Origin: Pycnopodia helianthoides
Taxonomy: Eukaryota; Echinodermata; Asteroidea; Forcipulatida; Asteriidae
Reading direction: 5' to 3'
DNA length: 64,000 bases
NCBI GenBank assembly: GCA_032158295.1
Contig: CM063255.1
Span: 17,388,094-17,452,093 of the forward strand
Part shown: one piece after another, positions 11,501-23,500 of the stretch
Numbering within the stretch: the first letter of the stretch is position 1
How the letters are laid out: every line of letters begins with the position of its first letter
Notes under the pieces: model-generated
Database searches by the model: none
What the model saw: only the letters and a program-made list of their open reading frames with translations
Told to the model about the DNA's origin: nothing
Position numbers and translations under genes: made by a program

Positions 11501-14500
11501 ATAAATTTTGCCAATAAATCAGCATTACGTTCACAAAAACCCATCTCTGACCCTGCCTTTAAATGGCTTGCACTGATAAGCTGTTTAGTGTTGTCATTTT
11601 CTCAGAAACTGAACTACCTAATTTGATGAAATTTTTACAAGTTGGTAGTATGATGTCAGTGCGGAAAATCTAGTTCATGGGAATCCAAATCCAATGATGT
11701 TTGTTAAGTTCAAACTCAAGCCCAGTCAGTCCAAACCATTTCTTCTGATAATAAAACTTAGAGCTTGGCATCTATCCATGCGTACATGTAATCTCTTGAT
11801 TTGATTCGGATTTTGAGGCATTGCATGGTGAGGTATCAATGTACATATTCAGTCTGGTCTGCGGTAACACCATGTGTATTTATATCTACTTTGCTGTGTA
11901 GATTTGTTCTTTGAGAACTTGTCTTGCTATTTATTCTACTGCCGCAGAGTAGATTTCAGAAGTCGGGAGACTACTTAGTTCTGACAAGAACTGTCCTGCT
12001 TATTAAGTACTACCTGAGTCAGCCTACATTTAAATCACACATTGTCCCCAGATTGGAGTAAGACCTCCCCTTATTGGATACAGTGTAAAGTGCTATTCCC
12101 TACTACTTTTGCTTTATAGTGGATCGAGGGGACTTCTCGTTATAAACTTCGCTGCCGCGAGTGAGATTTTCATTGGTCTCAAGGTTTCGACTAGAGCCTG
12201 CTCAGGTCATCGTCAGGATGAGGGCTTCAGAGTGTAGTATTGTTTGAGGCATGTGCACGACCGAGTGACAGTTTTTCATAAGGTGCTGCATGAAAAATAT
12301 CCTCCAATGACAAGTGGCAGTTAATTAAAAATGAGAACATTTATTGTCGGGATTCCGACATTATCTCAGGTTCATTAGCCATGTACAAACAATTTTGCAT
12401 GTTACATGTATTGTGTGCATTGTCCAAAGTTTTTTGTATGTTTTTCCAAATTTTTCGTAGAGAAATTCTGGGGAAAAAAAAAGAGTATATCTGCAAAAAT
12501 TAGGCCATGCAACTTTAAGCACACAGTCTACAGTGTGCGAGTACGAAAACGAACACACTGATAGTCGTAGTAGCTGTGGTGTGTCGTGGCCAAGCTGCCA
12601 AGTTCTGGTGGCCAAGTCATCAGGGTGTGGGTTCGAATCCCGGTCATGTCACTTGTGTCCTTGAGCAAGACGCTTAACCATAATTGCCTCTCATCACCCA
12701 GGGGGTAAATGGGTACCTGTGAGGGCAGAGATGGCTCTTGTCATGCTTGTGATTGGTTTAGCTTGGTGCGCTATACACATTGTATTTGGCAGCACAGGCT
12801 GTATTTGCCCGAGGAAGCGAGATGGTGTAAGCAATGAGAAAAATGGCCAAGCGACCAGGGGTAATTCATGCTAGAGCGCCATGAACGTCACTACATAAGA
12901 AGCCACTATTATTATTAACATTAGCTACAAAACAGTGTACAAAAGCTTTTTATTTTATTATTTTTTAAATGAGATATCGACTAACTCACAAGGCCAAACG
13001 GTCACTTCAAGGTGAGGGCCACACTTTACTGATTTGGGCTATACATGTAGACCCAAATCAACTGTCACCAGGGGCACCTTGCTACCTACTCCTGTGACTG
13101 AAACAGGGTTACCCCCCTAAGGATGTAGGCATGGGTATCATCCACCAGGAGCCTGGCTGGTAGAGCAGAGTGCACTACCTTCCCAACTTTTACATGTATA
13201 CATGATGTAGGTTTGTTAACGAACACGTACACCCCAAATGGCTTCAACACACAATGTCCTCGGGCAATAGAGGTAACTTACGCGTTGGACTGTTGGAAAT
13301 TTTGCCAGCTGTGCTTGAGGTCTTCTTTCATTTGGTTCATGGGGGTGATGCCGAGCTTCCGTTTGATATCTTTGGCTTGACCTTCCTTGGCCCGCAGCGT
13401 TTGCCGTAAGGTTAGGATGTCACTCTCAATCTGATCAAAAAATGCAAAATCACAAATGTCATCGCAATTAAATAAATGTCGAGTAATAAATCCACAAGGG
13501 AAACTGACTGGGTAAACTTTTAAAACAATTTGGGCTCGAACAAAGAGGGGGGACCGCCAACATAGGGCTGGGTAGCTAGCTCAGTTGGTTGAGCGCCGGC
13601 ATGTTAATCCGGAGGTCGTTGGTTCAAATCCGCTCTAGTCAATTTTTCCTTTGTTCAACCCCAAATTATAAGTTAACACTGCAACATGTTCGGACAAATA
13701 TCAGTAATAATTAAGAAAACAAAAGGATTTTTGCTTTCAATCTGATCGCCCAATGGAACATTTCAAGGTACATTAGTAGTCTAGAAGCTTGCCAACTTTG
13801 GATCTCATCAAATACTATAACTGTCACTACAGTCCAAGGAACAGCCACCAGGTGCAATCAATATGTGGATGACGTCAGGTGAAATGATCGACCCTACTGC
13901 TGTCGACATCAACACAGTGCAATGAGATAATCATGCCCCCCATCCAGGGTGCAATTCAAGAAATTTTTGAAGTTGTGCTACGATGGATCGTTTTCAGGTG
14001 AAATGGAAGTTGCCGACCACATATAATAAAAACAAACAGTGTTGTAGAGAAATGTTGCAAAGCTCTCTCTTGGTATCTACTAGGGTTGTGAATCAACACG
14101 CTTATTTTCCTAAACACTTAGAGGAACATTACAGAATTGGTAAAAAATGGTAAAATATACTTCTTGATCACAGATTTACATAAAACTTACACGGTCTAAT
14201 GATGATGATAGTAGAAAACATCCCTTGAAATATTTCTGTCTGAAATGCAATATTTGATGAGAAATGAATAAACTAATTTTCCCAATTGGAGTTTATCGCT
14301 CAGTGAGCGTTTTATTCATTTCATGAATCTATATGATTTCATGCAAATATTGTGTCTATCGGTTTTTCACTATTTTCTCGTGACCCAGATGGCCGATCGA
14401 TCTCAAACTTCTACAGGTTTGTCAGTTTATGTATATGGTGGATTACATAAAGTGCTTACACTTCCAGCAACTGTTTTGTAAGCAAAAACCAATCTGTAAT

Positions 14501-17500
14501 GTTCCTTTAAACAGAACTTGTGACTTCCGGTTAAACCGTTTAAACGATTCCAATCTGATCAATGAGCAGGACCTGTAAAATATCTTTACACACTTTCCAG
14601 GATCGATCAGGATTAGAAGTAGAACATTATACCCAGTCTTCCCAGTCACAAAACCACAAACCACAAGGTGTGGAGATGTACAAAGCAATGTGTACAACAA
14701 ATTGTAAGGGACTGAAATAATGCACTCTGTGATGGAGTCCATTAAACAGTTGTTGCCTGCGGTGACATGGTCCATGGTGTTTTGTACCCCCGAGGGGCAA
14801 ATGGCACCTGAGGCGAAAGCCGAGGGTGCCATTTGCCCCCAAGGGTCTACAAAACCCATGGACCATGTCACAGCAGGCAACAATTCTTTTGTTATACCTC
14901 TGTCTTGAATTCTTAGTAATATTTTCCTCATCTGAAGGACTCCAATTTCATCGAAACGATGATAAACTCTATCCTTTGCTGCACAGAAAGTTGAACGAGC
15001 GCGTGCGTGAGAGGAGAGTGATACATGGATATTTGTTGCCCACTCATGTGATCGTTCTGCCCAATGAAAATACAGCATTCAAGACAGAGGTATAACAGGT
15101 GTTTTGTACATCCAGGGGACAAATGGCACCTGAGGCAAAGCCGATGGTGCCATTTGCCTCGAGGGTGTACAATTCCCATGGAACCCCATCACAGCGTGCA
15201 ACAGTTGTTTTGTTATACCACAAATGGTTATAGATTCCTCTTCTTTGGAGGCGATCTGTTGTCACCTTCCAGTATTAAGACGACGAAATAGGCACAGATA
15301 AAACAGCACGCGAACAGTGGAAAACCAATTGTAAACAGCAATGGCATTTGTTGACAGAAAAATTGCTTTACAGTTCCGTCTGGCACATCGCAAAGGAAGG
15401 AAAATCAATTTACCTGGTACCAATTACAACCTCATACCCGCTGCTATTTCTAATATTGTACGGTGGGCACAAATCAAGGTAATGTATCCCATGGGGTACA
15501 TTACTCATGTTCCCCTGAGCCATGTACAATGTGTCTTTGTAGCACATCGCGTGATTGGTTCTCGACCAATAAAAATGCCCCGGTATACAACAAACACATT
15601 TGTTATATCTCTGTCTTGAATGCTGTATTTTCATTGGCGCAGAACGATCACATGAGCGGGCAACAAGTATCCATGTACCACTCTCCTCTCACGCGCGCGC
15701 GTCGTACAACTTTCTGTGCAGCAAAGGATCGAGATTATCATTGATGAAATTGATGTTTTGATGAAATTGGAGTCCTTCAGATGAGGAAAATATTACTAAG
15801 AATCAAGACAGAGGTATAACAAAACAATTGTTGCCTGCGGTGACATGGTCAATGGGTTTTGTAAACCCTAGAGGGCAAATGGCACCCTCGGCTTTCGGCT
15901 CGGGTGCCATTTTCCTCCCTCGGGTGTACAAAACACCATGGACCATGTCACCGCAGGCAACAATTGTTCAATGCACACTTTTCAAAAGTCGAGTACAGGT
16001 ATTTGAAATGTCGTTCACATGTGAGGCTGTGTTCGAATTAGCGGCTCTGGCTAGGGCTACGGCTGGATCGCCGCGTCATCATGGGTTAAAGTATAGGACA
16101 TCCTTAGCAACAGCCGTAGCTGTAGCCAAATCCGCCCATTTTGGATACAGCCTTACCTCAGCCAGCTCATTTCGCAGTCGTTCCCGCTCTTCTTCATCCT
16201 GTTCAATCTCTACCCCAGGGCTGGGTAAGTCACTTGGTGTGCTGTCCGGCGTGTTATCATACAGTGGTGTAGAGTCTGGGGAGGAAAGAGGCTCTTCTGT
16301 ACAGACAAAGAAAAAAGAAAAGAGGTTTGGAAGAGAGAAGTTGGACATTAGTATTTCAGGGAACCATTTGCTGAAAAGGGAATTTATTTGCCCCTGACGT
16401 TCTGCTGTTGGCTACATGCATGAAGTACAGTGGATGTGACCTAGCGTATACTTTGTTCATAATAATAATAATGATCACATCTGCTATAGCACTAGTATCC
16501 ACAAGTAGCGCCAGTGTCCACAAATTGGCCGGTTTCAACAAATAGTATCCACAAGTAGCGCCGCTTTCAACAAATAGCGCCGGTATCCACAAATAGCGCC
16601 GGTATCTAAAAATAGCGCCGGTATCCACAAATAGCGCCGGTATCTAAAAATAGCGCAGGTATCCACAAATAGCGCCTGTATCTACAAATAGCGCCGGTAT
16701 CCACAAATAGCGCTGGTATCCACAAATAGCGCCGGTATCTAAAAATAGCGCCGGTATCCACAAGTAGCGCCGGTATCCACAAATAGCACCATTATATACA
16801 TGGTGTACTACGTTGCACATTGTACATGTCCGTAATAAAATCGTACATTGTCCATACACTGTACTTCAAGTACAACTTGTATGAAAATACTGCAAACAAG
16901 AACCATTACTTTTAGCACATTTTGTAAACTGCTCCCTCCCAAACCCCCCAAAAAGAAAAAAGGAAACTACAAAACAACAACAAACAAACAAATAAGTAGG
17001 ACTTCTATTTTCCACCTGGTTTGGGGCAATCACTGCCTTCGTCTGGATTAATATCATCATCGTCATCATCCGGTACGATGCTCAGATACGAGCGGTAACT
17101 CGGTGCCTCTGCCAACGGCGACTTGTAATCCTCCGTCAACTCGCAGTCGCCGCTCGATTCGTACCCTTCCTCCGACGTGAAAAAGTTCTGCACCGACTCG
17201 TCGATGTAAAGCGGCTTCTCCTTAGTGGCCTTCATCGTTACGGGCGGACTGCTGTTCGCCGCTGCGGTTGTCTTGGACTTGCCACTTGGTGTGGGCTGTC
17301 CGCCGGCTTCTTCTTGGTCCGACGCATCATGGTTGCAGCTAGTTTTTGAGTTGGGTCTGCTTACAAACTCTTTAGAATGACTCTCCTAAAGAGAGAGAGA
17401 GCTCAGTGGGTTTTGTTTTTTTTCAGCGCACACGTTTAGCGTTTCCCAACCCTTTTTTGTGTTGAGGTGTGAACACTCGTCAACACACAAACATGTAATA

Positions 17501-20500
17501 CTTTTACACTGCTGATCTCGTAGTCATATCAGACTTCCAGAGTGAGGGTTGTATACCGTACTCGATTCACGGTTAACCTTGTCGACATGAACAGTCGTGA
17601 GGCTTTCAAGTTTCATACAGTTACAAGTAAACTGCGCACATCCACTGGCAAAGCAAGGGCTTTTTTAACTTTCCAAAGCAAGACCAGTAAAATAGTTACG
17701 TAAAAATGTACTCCTAGAACTTCTGCAATGTCGTGGTGTTTTTTAAGAGATCGATGTTAGAGCTGAGGTGATTATTATCGATGTTAGAGCTACAGGTACA
17801 GTCCAAACTCCATGGTATTATTACTATTGATGAAGACCTTGCATTTTACTATACGAGTAAATGGAGTACAAAACTTGACTTCCTGTGTACAAACTGCCTC
17901 GTCAGAATGGATCTCCAAATGACGCGATATCCGCTACCAGTGATGGAACGTGCCCCAGAAATGAGTACAGTTAGTCAATTCCGTCTACAGTAAGAGTCTG
18001 AAAATGCCGACTAACACTATGTACAGTACATGTAAACCTGCATTCCCAAGTTTCCGTACAATGGGGGTGTAGTTGTACCACAAAAGAATTCATCCACGAA
18101 TGGAATGGAATCCGTTAAGATCATTAGAGCACGACAAAGTGTTTGTCAAAATCGTTTTGTTGTGAGATTTGTTGGACATAACTCCGACTGCACGTACAGG
18201 TACCACGGACTTGACTTCAAAACTTCCAGGAATAACTTTGCATTATATATATAACCGTGGGAGCCTTCGGAACCAAATGTGTACATGTGTTTAATCTCTT
18301 GCACAATGCACTGCAGTAAGCCACCTCCAGTAGACAGGGGGTGTACTGTGTACTCATGGGGGTGTGTACAGTACATTTACAATTCTTCCCAATTGGTGGA
18401 CACCAAACTTCAAACAAACTCAAAGTGAACTTTGATCACGAAGAGGGACTTGCAGCAGTGTGTACTTTTCGCATTGAAGTGTTCAGCTCAAGTAGAAAAT
18501 GCACACAATGCACAAAATGTTGGGCTGGTGCACATGTCATGCCAGCTGCAAATAATGTACTCCACACATCGATTATTGGCTCACCCAACTGCCGTTTCAT
18601 CTTTCTAATTTCATATCTTATGAGGCTCTGAATTTGAGGAGTCATGCAACAGCCAATTGATGGAAGCCTTAGTGATGGAGCGAGGATTGCAGTATCGAAC
18701 CGGTTGCATCAGTACACGCTCAATCACAGAACACGAGTTTAACAGAGGATCCAATTAGTCTGCTAATGTTTTCATTTCAGCTCCATCATCTCCGAGGGGC
18801 CATTGAGTCCCAGTTGAGCTTTCATGTTTCTTTCCCCTGCACTACACATATATGAAGACTGGCGTCCAGGTTTGCCGCAATGCAATCAGCATTGATCAAT
18901 CCATTGGTGATAGTTTCTAATTAAGTTGAGTGGTTTTCACATTCAGACTTCAGGGGGCATTTGTGTACACGATACTGCAGATTTAGTTTGTACACAAGTT
19001 CAAAACACACATAACTTCATGTACACTTGCAGATACAACTTAGAAGCCGCACGTTTTTTTCCGAGACGACACACATTTTACGTACAGTAAACTACATCAA
19101 GAACACGTATCAGATCCAGACGGAACAAAATACAATGCCTGAATTTCTGTCACAACTGTTCATACACCAACATCCACGCCACATACTGATTTGAATCTGT
19201 TTTGCCACATCAGCACCCACACTGCCAACTCATGCGACTGCGTTGGCCATCCGATTTAAAGATTTTGTTTTTTTCAAAAAGTGATGGAGGCCGGTACAAA
19301 ACACAATGCTTGAATTTCGGTCACAGTTGTTTACTACAATAACAACCACGCTACGATAAGTCCTCCATTAGGCCTACATATTGAAAAATAACAAACAATC
19401 TTTTAATGGATTAGTACCGCAGTCACAGTAATGACTAGGGTACTAAGTTGTTTTGTTGAGATTTTTTTTTTTTTAACTTACGCAATAAAGACTTTTAAGT
19501 ATATTTATAACTTCAAAAATAAAGTGTGTGAACCACAAATGCTTCTTCAGTCTCTTTTTGAAAACCCATTCTATTTTCTACATCCCTGTGGAGATATCGT
19601 TTGTTCTTGTGCACAGCCACAATCATGGGTACACTTTTTGTTACAAAGACACCAAATGAACGACACATAAATATTGAGTAACTCTGTTGCAGATCTTGTA
19701 TTCGACAAACTCAAGTACTTTCTACTCTTCATTCACACACACCGCTGGTTAAATCAATTTACAAAAAACATTGAAATAACTGTTACATCACTGGTTTTCA
19801 AAGTGTTGTTCATAACATGGACATGAAAAAAATGTGTACCCATGATTGTGGCTGTGCACTCTTTCCTTTGTCCCTGTAGTTAACATCCTGTCTTTGTACA
19901 CAAAATTCCTTGTGGAGCACCCCGGTCTTGGAGACCTCTTCTTTTCCCTTTTCTGTTTTGTTCTCGGTCTCCTTAAGGTAGCGAATATTAAAGCACTGTG
20001 GCTGTTGCTAGGGATGTTGCTATGGGTCTCTAATATTTAGCTGTATCCGCCAATCAGCCATTTGCGAGTTGGATTTGAATAATATCTGGTACAATGACTT
20101 GCTTAGTCACAAGTTACTGATTAAATCTAAATTCCTCAGACTATAGACACAGTTGCTATGTCAAATAGTTCGGGCAAGCTTTTGTATAGCAACCTCTAGA
20201 TGAGCAAACCTGGTACCATTGTGCCATACACATTCATTCAGAATTGTGTATGGGTGTTCGCCGTCTCTTACGTAACTACGCAAAAGCTTGCCCCGAATCA
20301 TGTGACATAGCAACTGTCTCTACAGTCTGAGGAATTCAAACTTAAGTGGTAACTTGTGATTAAGTACGTCATTGTACCAGACAATATTCAAATCTAACAC
20401 GCAAATGGCTTATTTGGACAAGGGCTAAGCACTTTTGTTTGTGTGGAACAGCTTGATGAAATTGAGCCCTGGGGCATTGAGGCTTGCCTCCATTGCTTGC

Positions 20501-23500
20501 GCTCAGCAGCGGTTTCACAAAACTTTATGCAACTGCCTAACTTCAGTTACGCAACATTTATTGCGTATGTTGTGCACCACAAACGAGTAGACTTACGCAG
20601 TTGCATCAAGTTTCGTGACATCAGCTGCAGGCCTGTAGGCCTGCAGGTCTACAACATCCTGTAGTTGGACAAAAAATACATCGTGTACCTGTGGTACATG
20701 TATTTTTAAAAAAAGAAGAAATAAATCAGAGAGGAGCCGACACGCCTCGTCGTGACAATAGACTAATCTGTTAAATCCAGGGCTCCAATTTTGGGTAAAA
20801 GTGCACAAGACTGCAGGGATTGTTTCTAAACTCAACATTTCTACCAGTTGAGAATTTATTTCACAAGACCAGAATCTACAAAGAATTCTACGTACATAAC
20901 ATGTGTACATGTACGTGGCCAAGTTTAGGTGTAAACCGTTTTTATTTGAACAAGCAATTAGAGGAGATTTATCTCAATTGTCTTATGGGTAAGTATGCTT
21001 TACTACTCAACAGAATGAAAAGATAATTACCAGACTCAAAGTCAACATTTTTTTCTAATTTAACCTTAACAGACTCGACCCTTGGGTAAACATACTGCCC
21101 AAATCCTTCTATATCCTTCTCCTATTGTAAATATACATATTAGCCCAAATCCTTTGAGACAGAAGTTAGGGAGTCAAAAAAGCCCAAAACCTTCAGAATC
21201 CTTTTTGCTTAGCTGCATTTAAGACCTAAAACCTTCTAAATCCTCCTATGTAAAAACAGCCCGATAGCCCAAGTCCTGCTAAATCCTACCCTAACAAAAA
21301 CTCATTGTAGCCCAAACCCTTCTAAATCCTTGTGTGTTGCAGATCCCTAAAAGCCCAAATCCTTCTCAATCCTGCACTTTGGCAATGAGGATGTTGAAGG
21401 ACTTGGGCCAAAAGGCCAAAGAAAAGGTTCTGTTTTCCGGTTCCCGACCGACCTAGTTTAGCTGCGACCCTAAACTTTTTATTCGGCCTTTTAAAAAACT
21501 GGGAAAAAAACAAAAAAAAACTGTGTGAAGCGCATTCCATGGGCTTGCGCAATCTGCAGATTGCGCACATTTTTGCAAAATCGGCCGCTTGAACTGCCAA
21601 TCTAAAGAGCGCAAACTGAAGATTGCGCACAATTTTGCCTAATTCGTTGTGCAAATCCGTTGATTTTGCTCAACACATGAACGATCGTGGACAGATCGTC
21701 AATCGTATGGGAATTAAAAAAAAAACGCAAAATAAAAAAACTTTCCGACCTACCGACCCTATTTTAAATGACATGTAATCGGAAACAGAACCCTTTTTTT
21801 TTTGGCCTTAGGTATTATACATTGAGGTACTTATTATTCAATTAAAAAACCCCAAGAAGTTTACTGGCCCTGCACTAAAAATCATTGGCCTTATGCCTGT
21901 GGTTCAGTGTAAAAAAAAAAACGAGCCCTGAAAATCCAAAGTATGAGGGGAAGAAACATTATTTAAAATTAGAGTGGCCACAGCTCATCCCACTAAAATC
22001 AATAGACAATATATTCTATTCAGAATCCAGCCTTTTGTTTAATAACCAGCTCCCCATTCAACCTCCAATACATGTGTTGCTAATATTTTTTTTTCAATCA
22101 ATAAAGTGTAATGATTAACATGGGAGCCTAACAACCCAAGTGTGAAGTAGGAGAACTTTAGGGTCATGGTCGCCGTCTGGTCATGGGACTTCAGGTGTAA
22201 GGTACATTGTAAACATACAGTATATTATTTGAACATTACGTACAATGTAAGTTACATCAGCAAGTACATTTACGAACACTTAAAAAGGAACATTACAGAA
22301 TTGGTTTTTGCTAACAAAACAGTTGCTGGCAGTGTAAGCACTTTATGTAATCAACCATATACATAAACTGACAAACCTGTAGAAGTTTGAGATCGATCGG
22401 CCATCTGGGTCACGAGAAAATAGTGAAAAACCGATTACACATTTGCATGAAATCATATAGGTTCAACAAATGAAATAAAACGCTCACTGAGCGATAAACT
22501 CCAATCGGAAAATTAGTTTATTCATTTCTCATCAAATATGGCATTTCAGACAGAAATATTTCAAGGGATGTTTTCTACTATCATCATCATTAGACCGTGT
22601 AAGTTTTATGTAAATCTGTAATCAAAAGTTTTTTCTTACCAATTCTGTAATGTTCCTTTAAGGTAGGGTCACATACTGGGCCCAATTTCAAAGAGCTGCT
22701 TAAGCACAAAAATTAGCTAAGCACGACAAAATAATGCTTACCAGAATAAGGTTACCAGCCAAACTACCATGTCACATGTACAGTTTGTGACTGGTATCCT
22801 GCTCATTTCTGCTTAGCAGACAATTGTTAAACAGTATTTTCTGCTTAAGCAGCTCTATGAAATTGGGCTCTGGTTTTTGTCAAGGTACACGTACTGTACA
22901 ATGTACATGTACAATGTACATGTACATGTAGGCCAAATTGTTAATACAGATACAATATAACTCAAATGTTAGCTGACCTGTTAAGCTGATATTTAGCCGA
23001 CGGTGTCTACTTGCTGAGAAAACAGCAAAAAAACTGTCACGGTAATTTCACAAGAACATCGAATCCATCCACGTTTAGATGTTGTATGCTCTCTGTACAT
23101 TGTAGATGTACCTTGTGTACATTATGAACAATACATGCAAGGTATCGGGTATCGGATATCAGGGCTAAGCCAGGGCGGATAGTAAAATGTGGTATTTGGG
23201 CCAACTATCAATGAACATTTGGATATCCAAAAAAAAATGGTTTTGGTACTCGCATGATTGTGGGTTTAACGATCCAGGGTAATAATTGATAGTAAGTCTC
23301 GGCTACACCTTTAACCGTCCATTTCATTAACAAAATTGAGGGTTTAAAAAAATATTTACACAACCGCGCATGTGTGTATCAAAAACATTGTGTTTTCATC
23401 ACAGTATCCCCCCCCCAAAAAGAATACTATGCAAATCAGTGACAACAGAGGTCAACAGAGGTCAACAAACTTGCTGATTGCTTGGAAGCTTGTTAATTCA

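Noticed and set aside
13567..13640. SINE heads as genuine tRNA genes
   Set aside because: Acceptor stems do not pair and CCA-end or terminator context is absent; identical heads recur attached to the same SINE body in many copies.
14443..15291. Overlapping long open frames on both strands around 14.4-15.3 kb
   Set aside because: They are readings of MITE A and the D-E palindromes, with mirror peptides on both strands.
16356..16859. Minus-strand open frames with repeated GYRRYLWIPALF-type peptides
   Set aside because: Produced entirely by the 19-bp minisatellite.
17370..17390. Strong acceptor TCTCTTTAG upstream of the proximal TPD52-like exon as the splice target of exon A
   Set aside because: Joining exon A (phase 1) there hits a stop within five codons; exon skipping or a separate first exon fits better.
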